Source: Salaquimonas sp041736675
Lineage (GTDB): Bacteria; Pseudomonadota; Alphaproteobacteria; Rhizobiales; Rhizobiaceae
Length of the DNA stretch: 64,000 nt
Direction: 5' to 3'
Assembly: GCA_041736675.1 (NCBI GenBank)
Contig: JBGSTD010000022.1
Span: forward strand, 1 to 64,000
Shown: positions 7,743 to 15,477 of the stretch, piece by piece
How positions within the stretch are numbered: position 1 is the stretch's first letter
How the letters are laid out: every line of letters starts with the position of its first letter
Notes under the pieces: model-generated
What the model saw: only the letters and a program-made list of their open reading frames with translations
Databases searched by the model: none
What the model was told of the DNA's origin: nothing
Position numbers and translations under genes: made by a program

Positions 7743-8636
7743 ATGCGTCACATTCTTCCGCTCAAATATATTGATGCTGTTGCCAAGGCGGGCTCCATCC
7801 GTGCCGCAGCCGAAGAATTGTCGATTACTGCCTCGGCACTGAACCGGCGTATCTTGGCGATGGAGCAGGAATTGGGCGTTGAAATCTTCGAGCGGCACTC
7901 GACCGGCGTCTACCTCAACAGTGCCGGTGAAATCCTCATCCAGCATATTCGCACCCAGATGGCTGATCTGGAGCGGGTGAAATCGCGCATTGCCGATTTG
8001 TCCGGTTTGCGGCTCGGCCATGTACGGATTGCAGCAACGCGCGAGACCACCCGCTATTTTCTGCCCCGCCAGATCCTCAAATACCGGGACATGTTTCCAG
8101 GTGTCACCTTCGACGTCAACGGCATGAACCGAGATGATGTTGAACGCCGGCTTGTTGCGCACGATGCCGATATCATGGTGGCATTTCAGCCGCAAAAGCT
8201 GGCCGAAGTTCATACCCTCATCCATGCGCGGCAGGATATCCAGTGCCTCGTAAGCGTTGATCACCCTTTGGCAAAAGAGCGTGAATTGCGCCTTGCCGAT
8301 TGTATTGAATACAATCTGCTGCTCTCGCCCAAGGGGGAAGGAGTAAGGCAACTGGTTGAAGCGGCCATGCTGCGCAAGGGGCTCAAATGCAATCCGGTGA
8401 TTGAATCCAATGATCCGGCGTTTCTCGAACGCGTTGCCATGGAAGGGGGCGGGGTTGCCTTTGCGATACCCATTGCAATCAGCGCATTCCATGCAGAGCG
8501 GACGCTGAAGTCGATCCCGCTCAAACAGGGCGAGGTCGAACCCGGCTTTCTGTTTGTCGGCCAGTTGCGCAACAGGACACTGTCCGTTGCAGCCGCCAAA
8601 TTTGTCGAGGAAATGAGAAAAGCCATCGAGGTGTGA
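7743..8636 (+). CDS. LysR-family transcriptional regulator
   Basis: A 297-residue regulator with an N-terminal winged helix-turn-helix (about residues 3-62: LKYIDAVAKAGSIRAAAEEL, then SALNRRILAMEQELG) and a periplasmic-binding-like effector domain (about 90-290). It is divergent from urtA across 216 bp containing a palindrome of LysR-box form, so it probably regulates itself and perhaps urtABCDE. The effector cannot be read from sequence. The ATG at 7743 follows GAGGG. Confidence 0.88.
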   Translation: MRHILPLKYIDAVAKAGSIRAAAEELSITASALNRRILAMEQELGVEIFERHSTGVYLNSAGEILIQHIRTQMADLERVKSRIADLSGLRLGHVRIAATRETTRYFLPRQILKYRDMFPGVTFDVNGMNRDDVERRLVAHDADIMVAFQPQKLAEVHTLIHARQDIQCLVSVDHPLAKERELRLADCIEYNLLLSPKGEGVRQLVEAAMLRKGLKCNPVIESNDPAFLERVAMEGGGVAFAIPIAISAFHAERTLKSIPLKQGEVEPGFLFVGQLRNRTLSVAAAKFVEEMRKAIEV

Positions 8637-8723
8637 AAAAGATGCGGTGCAAACTTGCCTCCTGGCATTGATTCCCGCCAAACCGCCATCTGTCTGATTG
8701 ACTAATAACGTGACTTCTCTAGA

Positions 8724-8755
8724 TTAGAATCATTCTAAACCATCCAATTCTAAAC
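8724..8755. promoter_or_regulatory. Irr-box-like iron control element
   Basis: A perfect inverted repeat TTAGAAT-C-ATTCTAA lies at 8724-8738, and the half-site ATTCTAAAC occurs again at 8747-8755, 15 bp downstream of the copy at 8732-8740. It resembles the rhizobial iron control element bound by Irr (TTTAGAA...TTCTAAA). It lies just upstream of mbfA, a known Irr target in related bacteria. Confidence 0.7.
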
Positions 8756-8772
8756 AATTTGGAAGCTCCCTT

Positions 8773-9783
8773 ATGGTTCTCTCCCTGATCAACCGCTTTG
8801 CCAATCTGTCCAAGCGCAACTTTACCGACCTGAGCGAACAGGAAATTCTGGCTCTGGCGATTTCCTCGGAGGAAGATGACGGGCGTATTTATGAAGCCTA
8901 TGGCGAAATGCTTCGGGGCGAGTATCCCGATTCGGCAAAAATTTTTGACGAGATGGCCGAAGAGGAAGATGAACACCGCCGGTGGCTGATTGACATGCAC
9001 CGCGAAAAATTCGGTGAAAAAATTCCGCTGATCCGGCGCGAACACGTGCGCGGATTTTATTCGCGCAAGCCGCTTTGGCTGGTCAAGGGTTCGCTCGCCA
9101 CCTTCGGCGGGATAGATGTAATCCGCAAGCAGGCGGCCGACATGGAAACCCAGGCCGCGCGTTTTTATTCAGCAGCAGCAAAACGTTCAAAAGATGCCTC
9201 GATCCGCAAATTGCTGGGCGATCTGGCGCGTGCGGAGGCAGGCCATATCGGCGCGGCCATGGGCTATGAAAAGAAACATGCACCCGAAGATGTGCAGGAC
9301 AGCGAGCGAGCCGCTGAACACAGGCAGTTTGTTCTCACCTATGTTCAGCCGGGTCTTGCAGGGCTGATTGACGGGTCGATATCAACGCTTGCACCGATCT
9401 TTGCGACTGCCTTTGCAACACAGGATACCTGGACAACACTTCTGGTTGGTCTTGCAGCCTCAGTTGGCGCGGGCATCTCGATGGGATTTACGGAGGTTGC
9501 CTCTGATGACGGAGTGATTTCGGGACGCGGTTCACCGATGATAAGAGGTTTCGTAACCGGCATCATGACAGCACTGGGCGGCCTTGGACATGCCCTGCCC
9601 TACCTGATCACTGATTTTTGGGCCGCCACTTATACGGCGTTTGCGGTGGTTGTTGTCGAGTTGCTGATCATCACATGGATCCAGCACAAATACATGGAAA
9701 CGCCCTGGCTGAAGGCACTGATCCAGATCGTCTTTGGCGGGCTCCTGGTTCTGGGTGCGGGAATTTTGATCGGCGGTGGCTAG
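8773..9783 (+). CDS. mbfA: Membrane-bound ferritin MbfA (ferritin-like domain fused to VIT1-type transporter)
   Basis: A 336-residue fusion. Residues 1-165 form a ferritin-like (erythrin) four-helix domain with Glu/His iron ligands in AISSEEDDGRIYEAY, EEEDEHRRW and AEAGHIGAA. The C-terminal half (from about residue 190) is a VIT1/CCC1-type membrane domain with the GLIDGSISTLAPIFATAF motif and about five helices. In Agrobacterium and Bradyrhizobium, MbfA exports iron and protects against iron and peroxide stress. The Irr-like box upstream fits iron-responsive control. Its stop overlaps by four bases with that of the convergent EamA gene. Confidence 0.9.
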   Translation: MVLSLINRFANLSKRNFTDLSEQEILALAISSEEDDGRIYEAYGEMLRGEYPDSAKIFDEMAEEEDEHRRWLIDMHREKFGEKIPLIRREHVRGFYSRKPLWLVKGSLATFGGIDVIRKQAADMETQAARFYSAAAKRSKDASIRKLLGDLARAEAGHIGAAMGYEKKHAPEDVQDSERAAEHRQFVLTYVQPGLAGLIDGSISTLAPIFATAFATQDTWTTLLVGLAASVGAGISMGFTEVASDDGVISGRGSPMIRGFVTGIMTALGGLGHALPYLITDFWAATYTAFAVVVVELLIITWIQHKYMETPWLKALIQIVFGGLLVLGAGILIGGG

Positions 9784-10676
9784 GTCGACCGCTGGTTCAC
9801 CAGATAAATTCCGGCGCCGACCAGTACAAGCGCTGCAATCATGTTGGGCGTCAGAGGCTCGGCGAAGAAAATGACTCCCAGCAACACTCCCAGTACGGGC
9901 GTTAAAAACGCATAGCTTGCCATGTCGGATGCTGGATAGATCGACAATACCCAAAACCACAAGACAAAGGTGAAGCACACAATGCCAAACACCTGAAAGG
10001 TGAAGAACCCCCATAGGAGCGGAGTCATTTCGCGAAACAATTCACCCTGGGACCAGGCCAACAGCAACAGAATGGGGGCAGAGACAACAATCTGGTAAAG
10101 AAGCTGCATTTCGGGCGATGATTTCGACAGCTTGCTGGTGCGCGCAATCAGCGCAATTCCTGCCCATCCTGTTGCTGCCAGCAATGCCATCATATCACCC
10201 AGGAAGGCGTTTTCAGTTGCCGGATGATCGTTGCGCAGCATGGCGAGCGCCACACCTGAAACCGCGAACAGCAGGCCGAGAATGCGGCGCGGTGTCAACT
10301 GTTCGCCTGGAATGAGAAAATGCGCTGCCCCGGCAACCCAGATCGGCATGGTGTAAAACAGTACAGATGTGCGGCCAACGCTTGTATAATCCAGCGCCTT
10401 GAACAGCAGGGAAAATTCAAAGGCAAAAAGTATTCCGCATGCCATTCCCGGCAACAGACTGCCGTCACGCAGGGAGAATTTCTTCTCGCGAAGCCACATA
10501 TAGCCGAGCATTGGCAGGATGGCACAGAGCGAACGGAAGCCTGCCTGAAACACCGGGTTCATGCCGACATTGACCAGCTTGATCAGCACCTGGTTGAACG
10601 CCAGAACGCCCGAAATTCCGACCAGCATTGTAGCGCCGAACCCGTCGATACGTGTCTTGCGTTGAGAAGGGATCAT
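9780..10676 (-). CDS. EamA/DMT-family transporter
   Basis: A 298-residue inner-membrane protein with ten predicted helices in two EamA repeats, of the drug/metabolite transporter superfamily. The substrate is unknown; relatives export amino acids or metabolites. The frame is open to 10742, but the ATG at 10676 shares one base with the stop of the BenE gene (TGATG), so it is the coupled start. Last gene of a three-gene minus-strand unit. The stop overlaps the end of mbfA. Confidence 0.85.
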   Translation of the reverse strand: MIPSQRKTRIDGFGATMLVGISGVLAFNQVLIKLVNVGMNPVFQAGFRSLCAILPMLGYMWLREKKFSLRDGSLLPGMACGILFAFEFSLLFKALDYTSVGRTSVLFYTMPIWVAGAAHFLIPGEQLTPRRILGLLFAVSGVALAMLRNDHPATENAFLGDMMALLAATGWAGIALIARTSKLSKSSPEMQLLYQIVVSAPILLLLAWSQGELFREMTPLLWGFFTFQVFGIVCFTFVLWFWVLSIYPASDMASYAFLTPVLGVLLGVIFFAEPLTPNMIAALVLVGAGIYLVNQRST

Positions 10677-11827
10677 CAGGCGGGCTTTCTGCTTTTGAGG
10701 TGTTGCAGCCCGACAACGACAAGTCCGACAATCAGTCCCCAAAACGCTGCGCCGACTCCGAAAAACGCGATTCCCGAAGCCGTGACAGCAAGAGTTGCCA
10801 TCGCGGCAATACGCTGGCTCTCATCGGCAAGTGCGATTGTGGTTGCATTGGTTGCAGCGGCCAGCAAAGCCAGCCCCACGATGAGCGACACAAAAACAGG
10901 AGGCAACAAGCTGAACAGTGAAACAAGTGAGGCACCGAAAACTGCAAAAACCAGATAAAACAGGGCGTAAAAAGGGCCTGTCATCCAGCGTTTGTCTTTG
11001 TCCGGGTGAGCGTCTTCACCAGTGCATATGGCTGCCGTGATGGCTGCAAGATTGGTGGTGCTGGCACCAAAGAAAGCTGACAGAGTGGAAAACAATCCCG
11101 TGACCGCAATCAGTGGTCCCGCAGGAGGATTATAACCACTTGCCCGCAGTACAGCGACGCCCGGAAGATTTTGCGATGCCATGGTGACGAGATAAAGCGG
11201 AATGCTGATGCCGACAAGCGCAGCGAAACTGAACTCAGGCGTGATCCATTCGAGTGTCGAGACTGTCAGCTGCGGCGCCTGGCTGATATCGCCGCGCAAA
11301 ATCGCATAGGCGAGACCGGCGATAAATGCGGCGATTGCCGCCAGAGGAGGATTGTACAGCCTTGCCACAAAAAACAGGGCGACAAGCGGCATGACAAACA
11401 AAGGATCAAGTCCGGCGGTCTTAGCGGCGTTAATGACAAAGGGCAGCAATATGCCTGCCAGCATGCCTGCTGAAACGCCATTGGGGATGCGGGCAACAAG
11501 ATTGGTCAACGGTTTGAAAAGTCCGGTTACGACAAGCAACAGTCCGGCTACAATGAAGGCACCAACGCCCTGCTCCATGGAAAAACCGAGGCTTGCCCCG
11601 ATCAGTGCGAGACCCGCTGTGGACCAGGCGGTGACAATCGGCATTTTGTAATGCCATGACAGGAAACCTGTCTCGAAGACCTTGGCAAGACAGATCGCGG
11701 TAACCCAGCTTGCCGTCTGGGCTTCGGTAGCGCCCAGTGCCTTGGCTGCGGCGATCAAAAGGGCAAGCGTGCTGCCTATGCCGATTACGGCAGCGACAAA
11801 TGCACTGGAAACAACGGAAATTCTCAC
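10676..11827 (-). CDS. BenE-family benzoate/proton symporter-like permease
   Basis: A 383-residue inner-membrane protein with about 11-12 helices matching the BenE family (ASWVTAICLAKVFETGFLSWHYKMPIV trimmed; ASGYNPPAGPLIAVTGLF, FFGASTTNLAAITAAICTGE). BenE of Acinetobacter imports benzoate, but no aromatic-degradation genes are in the window, so the substrate is open. The start is GTG, sharing one base with the preceding TAG stop (TAGTG). Middle gene of a coupled hydrolase-BenE-EamA unit. Confidence 0.85.
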   Translation of the reverse strand: MRISVVSSAFVAAVIGIGSTLALLIAAAKALGATEAQTASWVTAICLAKVFETGFLSWHYKMPIVTAWSTAGLALIGASLGFSMEQGVGAFIVAGLLLVVTGLFKPLTNLVARIPNGVSAGMLAGILLPFVINAAKTAGLDPLFVMPLVALFFVARLYNPPLAAIAAFIAGLAYAILRGDISQAPQLTVSTLEWITPEFSFAALVGISIPLYLVTMASQNLPGVAVLRASGYNPPAGPLIAVTGLFSTLSAFFGASTTNLAAITAAICTGEDAHPDKDKRWMTGPFYALFYLVFAVFGASLVSLFSLLPPVFVSLIVGLALLAAATNATTIALADESQRIAAMATLAVTASGIAFFGVGAAFWGLIVGLVVVGLQHLKSRKPA

Positions 11828-12645
11828 TATGCCAATTCTCCAGCCAATTCGCCAACCGCGCGCAGGATTAGCGCAATATCATCAGCACGGGACAAACGAT
11901 GATCACCATCCTTCACAAGGGTCATTGTCACATCGTTTGAAGGAAGAAACTCACAAAGTTTCAAGGCATGGGTATATGGCACGTCCGGGTCCTGCATTCC
12001 CTGGATGATGCGTACCGGACAACCAGTCGCAATGGGTCCAGTCATCACGCGATTGGTTTCACCATCTTCAAAGAGTGCCCTTGTGAAAATGTTCTGCTCC
12101 TGCGAATATTCGGACGGCTCGCTCATATAACCTTTGGTTTGCAAATCGGATTTCATCGCGTCGCTCAGCTCCGGCAGCATCAACTCATGCGTGAAATCGG
12201 GGGCCGGAGCCAAAAGAACCATTGCATGAAGGCGGCCTGACTGTCCGCGCTTTGCCAGTTCCTGGGCCATTCGAAGGGCGATCCACGCTCCCATGGAAGA
12301 ACCGATCAGGATCTGGGGCCCTTTTGTGAACCGGTCAAATACGGCAAGGCTTTCCTCAAGCCAGCGCGAAATTGTGCCATCGACGAAATCGCCGCCTGAT
12401 TCGCCATGACCGGAATAATCGTGCCGCAGACATGCATGACCATTGTCCACTGCCCATTTATCGAGGGCGGCAGCTTTGGTTCCGGCCATATCCGAGCGGT
12501 AGCCGCCAAGCCAGACAAGGCCTGGACTTCTGCCCTCTCTCAAACGCACAGCAATCTGTCTTGCATGCGGCGCCGTGCCAACACTTATTTTCTGTAGGTC
12601 CAAGATTGCTTTCCCAGCTATTCGTTTCAATATCCTTTTATGCAT
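11827..12645 (-). CDS. Alpha/beta-hydrolase
   Basis: About 272 residues with an alpha/beta-hydrolase fold: the nucleophile elbow is GSSMGAW (serine near residue 115), an oxyanion-side stretch is WLGGYRSDM, and the catalytic His is probably in DGDHRLSR near the C terminus, with Asp in MQDPDVPY. Similar proteins are small serine esterases or bromoperoxidase-like hydrolases of unknown substrate. The start is uncertain: the frame is open to 12834, and the ATG at 12645 lacks a clear ribosome site. Promoter proximal in the operon and divergent from infC. Confidence 0.75.
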   Translation of the reverse strand: MHKRILKRIAGKAILDLQKISVGTAPHARQIAVRLREGRSPGLVWLGGYRSDMAGTKAAALDKWAVDNGHACLRHDYSGHGESGGDFVDGTISRWLEESLAVFDRFTKGPQILIGSSMGAWIALRMAQELAKRGQSGRLHAMVLLAPAPDFTHELMLPELSDAMKSDLQTKGYMSEPSEYSQEQNIFTRALFEDGETNRVMTGPIATGCPVRIIQGMQDPDVPYTHALKLCEFLPSNDVTMTLVKDGDHRLSRADDIALILRAVGELAGELA

Positions 12646-12796
12646 TTTTAAATGCTTTTGAAAATGAATCGTGCTAACTAGCAGCTGCCCACGATTGATT
12701 TTTCCAAAAGAATAGCAAATAAGGGCATTTCGTCCGATACAATGCACGCCATTGCGGTGCAGCAAACCGGACATTCGCCAGATACGACAACAAAAC

Positions 12797-12813
12797 AGGA
12801 GTTTATCGCCATT
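12797..12813 (+). promoter_or_regulatory. Ribosome site and ATT start codon of infC
   Basis: AGGAG at 12797-12801 is followed 9 nt later by ATT CGC CGT CCG at 12811. Rhizobial IF3 begins with (M)RRP, so ATT is the start codon. An AUU start is the known basis of IF3 autoregulation in bacteria, because IF3 discriminates against its own non-canonical start. Confidence 0.85.
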
Positions 12814-13350
12814 CGCCGTCCGCATAGAGCGCAAGCGCCAACCAAATCTGGACCACGGTCCAATGAAGAAATCACAAATCCGGAAGTTCAGCTGATCGAT
12901 GCTGACGGGGTCAACAGGGGCTCAACGCCAACATCCGAGGCGATGGAACTGGCTGCTGCCGCAGGTCTTGACCTAGTAGAGATTTCTCCAAACAACAATC
13001 CTCCCATCTGCAAAATCCTGGATCTTGGCAAGTACAAATACCAGGCCCAGAAAAAAGCGTCTGAACAGCGCAAGAAGCAGAAGGTTCAAGAGGTCAAGGA
13101 AATCAAGATGAGGCCGAACATCGACACTCATGATTATGAGACTAAGATGAAGGCTGTGGTGAAGTTTCTCGGTGAAGGCGACAAGGTGAAAATTACCCTC
13201 CGCTTCCGCGGCCGTGAAATGGCTCACCTCGAACTCGGCATGGATCTTTTGAACCGCGTACGCGATGACATTGTCGACATTTCGAAAGTCGAGTCTGCAC
13301 CAAAGCTCGAAGGCCGTCAGATGATGATAGTCGTCACGCCGGCCAAATAG
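12811..13350 (+). CDS. infC: Translation initiation factor IF-3
   Basis: A 179-residue IF3 with the N-domain (GPRSNEEITNPEVQLIDADG) and C-domain (EIKMRPNIDTHDYETKMKAV, VTLRFRGREMAH-like KITLRFRGREMAH). It binds the 30S subunit and checks initiator tRNA and start codon. The reading frame extends to an ATG at 12742, but those 23 extra codons are not conserved in IF3 and the ribosome site fits ATT at 12811. A terminator follows, so it is transcribed apart from rpmI-rplT, which lies 1.4 kb downstream. Confidence 0.96.
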   Translation: MRRPHRAQAPTKSGPRSNEEITNPEVQLIDADGVNRGSTPTSEAMELAAAAGLDLVEISPNNNPPICKILDLGKYKYQAQKKASEQRKKQKVQEVKEIKMRPNIDTHDYETKMKAVVKFLGEGDKVKITLRFRGREMAHLELGMDLLNRVRDDIVDISKVESAPKLEGRQMMIVVTPAK

Positions 13351-13386
13351 GCTGGTCAAAAGACAGACTGGTCAAACTTTTTCCAG

Positions 13387-13411
13387 AGCCGGACGCAAGT
13401 CCGGCTTTTTT
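13387..13411 (+). terminator. Rho-independent terminator of infC
   Basis: Arms AGCCGGAC and GTCCGGCT with a GCAA tetraloop, followed by six T bases. Confidence 0.92.
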
Positions 13412-13439
13412 GTTGAGCATTTCCGGTTATGGCGGGATT

Positions 13440-13841
13440 TCAGCATATGTCTGCCAGGGTCTTTTCATCAAGGGCACTGAGAAAACGGACAAGTGCAATT
13501 CCCAAAAGGCCCTTCAATTTGCAGTTGGGCAACAGAGCGCATTGTTGACCTTTGTTGCCTGCCTGAAAACATTCAGCCATTTTCATGTCCGGCTCAACGG
13601 CGCGAATTACCTCGCCAATGCGGATGGTGGCGCTGTCACGGGCAAGTCTGATCCCGCCGGCTCTGCCCCTGACTGTCTTGATGTAGCCCAACTTTGCCAA
13701 TTGTTGCGCGGTCTTCATCACATGATGCTTTGATAGGCGGAAATGATCTGAAATCTCTTCAACCGAGCGCTGTCTTTCCGGCTCGGCCGCCAGTGTCATC
13801 AGGATGCGCAGGGCGATATCGGTTTGCAAGGTCAGCTTCAT
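13440..13841 (-). CDS. Rrf2-family regulator, NsrR-like
   Basis: A 133-residue winged-helix regulator beginning MKLTLQTDIALRILMTLA, typical of Rrf2 proteins. After the DNA-binding part it holds three cysteines (AECFQ, QQC, PNC; spacing C-x9-C-x5-C) followed by KLKG and a C-terminal FLSALDEKTLADI helix, as in the nitric-oxide sensor NsrR, whose cysteines bind an iron-sulphur cluster. The first spacing is longer than the usual four to five residues. It is divergent from a 55-aa gene and a truncated haemoglobin gene, supporting a nitrosative-stress role. The start at 13841 matches the family; the frame extends to 13850. Confidence 0.82.
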   Translation of the reverse strand: MKLTLQTDIALRILMTLAAEPERQRSVEEISDHFRLSKHHVMKTAQQLAKLGYIKTVRGRAGGIRLARDSATIRIGEVIRAVEPDMKMAECFQAGNKGQQCALLPNCKLKGLLGIALVRFLSALDEKTLADIC

Positions 13842-13848
13842 GGCAAAC

Positions 13849-13905
13849 AAGTAAAATAAATACCACTTATTGACAAGCCGGATTAAACTGGTATTAAAAA
13901 TACTT
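13849..13905. promoter_or_regulatory. Divergent control region with two NsrR-like sites and a promoter
   Basis: Two AT-rich near-palindromes of the same form occur: AAGTAAAATAAATACCACTT at 13849-13868 and TGGTATTAAAAATACTT at 13889-13905. Between and over them is a sigma-70-type promoter for the rightward genes: TTGACA at 13870-13875, 16 bp spacer, TATTAA at 13892-13897. The second site covers the -10, as expected of a repressor site. Confidence 0.6.
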
Positions 13906-13922
13906 GTTAAAGGAGATGACAG

Positions 13923-14090
13923 ATGCCGATAGTGCGTTTTCTGGTTTATTTGCTGCTATTGCCCGGTGACATCATTCGCCGAAAGATTGGCATGAGCGTT
14001 GAAGAAGACGGCGGCATTCTGCGATCATTCATCAATTCAAGTGTTTGGGGGGCCATTCTTGCCGGTATTGCCCTGCATTATTTCACCTGA
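13923..14090 (+). CDS. Small 55-aa membrane protein of unknown function
   Basis: A short gene beginning MPIVRFLVYLLLLPGD with an excellent AAGGAGA ribosome site 7 nt before the ATG. The protein has an N-terminal hydrophobic stretch (residues 3-14), a charged middle (IIRRKIGMSVEEDGG) and a C-terminal hydrophobic segment (about 38-53), so probably two membrane passes. It lies 18 bp before the truncated haemoglobin gene, behind the NsrR-like promoter, and is probably co-transcribed with it. I do not recognise the family; a role in nitric-oxide or haem handling is only inferred from context. Confidence 0.7.
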   Translation: MPIVRFLVYLLLLPGDIIRRKIGMSVEEDGGILRSFINSSVWGAILAGIALHYFT

Positions 14091-14108
14091 TCAGAGACCC
14101 TGTTGACC

Positions 14109-14522
14109 ATGAGCACTACCTTGTCTTCGCCTGTGTTGCAGGAAGTATCCTTTGATCCCCTGATGATCGACAGGCTGGTGGACAGTTTCTACCGGAAAAT
14201 CGAGGCCCATTCACGCCTTGGACCCATTTTCATCAGCCGCAATCAGGGAAACTGGGAGCCACATCTGGCCCGGATGAAACAGTTCTGGCGCTCAATCCTT
14301 CTCAAAAGCGGAGAATACAAGGGAAGTCCACCTCAGGTTCACATGGCAATTGGTGAGTTGGAAAGCGCCGATTTCGACCAGTGGATATGCCTTTTTGAGG
14401 AAACGACCAGAGAATGCCTTGCGCCAGGGGCGGCTGCAATAGCCAACGAGTATGCAAGGCGCATTGCGCGCAGCCTCTGGCTGTCGTGTTTTGGTTCCGC
14501 CTTCAACGCCCCGGGATTCTAG
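14109..14522 (+). CDS. Group III truncated haemoglobin
   Basis: A 137-residue globin of the 2-on-2 type: SFYRKIEAHSRLGPIF, then NWEPHLARMKQFWRSILL, with the proximal histidine expected in VHMAIGEL. These features place it in group III (as Campylobacter Ctb). Group III globins are linked to nitric-oxide tolerance and oxygen handling, consistent with the NsrR-like regulator and its sites upstream. ATG 14109 is chosen over an in-frame TTG at 14103. Confidence 0.87.
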   Translation: MSTTLSSPVLQEVSFDPLMIDRLVDSFYRKIEAHSRLGPIFISRNQGNWEPHLARMKQFWRSILLKSGEYKGSPPQVHMAIGELESADFDQWICLFEETTRECLAPGAAAIANEYARRIARSLWLSCFGSAFNAPGF

Positions 14523-14580
14523 TCCTGGCAGCCGCAGCGAAGCTGACCCTCATTTTTATGGCTTTGGCGGCGATAACCCC

Positions 14581-14608
14581 TTGCAATATGGCGATTTACC
14601 GCTATAAA
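14581..14608 (+). promoter_or_regulatory. Promoter for rpmI-rplT
   Basis: TTGCAA at 14581-14586, 16 bp spacer, TATAAA at 14603-14608. It is followed by a leader of about 135 nt ending in a terminator-like hairpin before rpmI. Confidence 0.6.
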
Positions 14609-14656
14609 GCACCTCGTTGACCAGCTGGCAGGGCATGCCATGGTGGTCTGAGAGCG

Positions 14657-14709
14657 AAAGCTCCGCCGAAGCCTCTTCATCGGGTCTTCAAAAAGGCGGA
14701 GCTTTTTGA
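14657..14709 (+). promoter_or_regulatory. Leader hairpin of rpmI-rplT, possible attenuator
   Basis: Arms AAAGCTCCGCC (14657-14667) and GGCGGAGCTTT (14695-14705) pair perfectly over 11 bp, ending in a run of T within the leader upstream of rpmI. The 27-nt loop could form competing pairs. Leaders of this operon are known L20-autoregulation sites in other bacteria; this hairpin could be an attenuator or simply the terminator of upstream transcription. Confidence 0.6.
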
Positions 14710-14751
14710 CATTTCCACAATTCGTGGTTTCCAACATCAAGGAGTTCGCAA

Positions 14752-14955
14752 ATGCCCAAGATGAAGACAAAATCGGCCGCCAAAAAGCGTTTCAAGGTAT
14801 CCGCTTCCGGCAAGGTCAAAGCCGCTCAGGCAGGCAAACGCCACGGCATGATCAAACGTTCCAACGACTTTTTGCGTTCAGCGCGCGGCACTTCCGTGCT
14901 GGCTGATGCTGACGCCAAAAAAGTTATCGCCCACTATCTTCCATACGCGAAGTAA
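14752..14955 (+). CDS. rpmI: 50S ribosomal protein L35
   Basis: A 67-residue basic protein beginning MPKMKTKSAAKKRFKVSASG and containing the KRHGMIKRS region of L35. AAGGAG precedes the ATG at good spacing. It is followed at 24 bp by rplT, the conserved pair in nearly all bacteria; here infC is separate, unlike in E. coli. Confidence 0.98.
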   Translation: MPKMKTKSAAKKRFKVSASGKVKAAQAGKRHGMIKRSNDFLRSARGTSVLADADAKKVIAHYLPYAK

Positions 14956-14979
14956 GAGCAGGATCAAGGAGCTAAGAAC

Positions 14980-15381
14980 ATGGCACGTGTAAAACGCGGT
15001 GTGACATCACACGCAAAACATAAAAAAGTAATCAAGGCCGCCAAGGGTTTCCGTGGTCGTCGCAACAATACCATTCGCATGGCCTCACAGGCTGTCGACA
15101 AGGCAATGCAGTATGCAACGCGTGACCGCCGCGCCAACAAGCGCAATTTCCGGTCGCTTTGGGTTCAGCGTATCAATGCGGCAGCCCGTGAAAACGGCCT
15201 GACCTATGCACGCCTGATCGACGGATTGAACAAGGCCGGCATCGAGATCGACCGCAAGGTGCTTTCAGACATGGCGATCCATGAAGCTGAATCCTTCACT
15301 GCGGTTTGTGCAGCGGCCAAAAAGGCGCTGGAATATCTCAAAAACACAACACCAAATGCTTTTGAAAGCGCCGTTAACTAA
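14980..15381 (+). CDS. rplT: 50S ribosomal protein L20
   Basis: A 133-residue protein beginning MARVKRGVTSHAKHKKVIKA, with the conserved GFRGRRNNTIRMA and RRANKRNFRSLWVQRINAA segments. It binds 23S rRNA early in 50S assembly and in many bacteria represses its own operon through the leader. CAAGGAG precedes the ATG. A strong hairpin terminator follows before pheS. Confidence 0.98.
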   Translation: MARVKRGVTSHAKHKKVIKAAKGFRGRRNNTIRMASQAVDKAMQYATRDRRANKRNFRSLWVQRINAAARENGLTYARLIDGLNKAGIEIDRKVLSDMAIHEAESFTAVCAAAKKALEYLKNTTPNAFESAVN

Positions 15382-15420
15382 CGAGCGCGCTTTCGAAGCA
15401 GAAAAATATGATGTATTTCG

Positions 15421-15457
15421 AACCCGCGCTGGCAATCATGCCACGCGGGTTTTGTTT
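15421..15457 (+). terminator. Rho-independent terminator after rplT
   Basis: Outer arms AACCCGCG and CGCGGGTT, inner arms TGGCA and TGCCA with an ATCA loop, followed by TTTGTTTT. It lies only about 20 bp before the pheS start, so it may also attenuate pheST expression. Confidence 0.9.
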
Positions 15458-15477
15458 TGAGCAACAGAGCATTTGAC

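Noticed and set aside
7722..8681. 319-codon open frame opposite the LysR gene
   Set aside because: Antisense shadow of a clear LysR regulator; its protein is rich in His/Arg/Phe without recognisable motifs.
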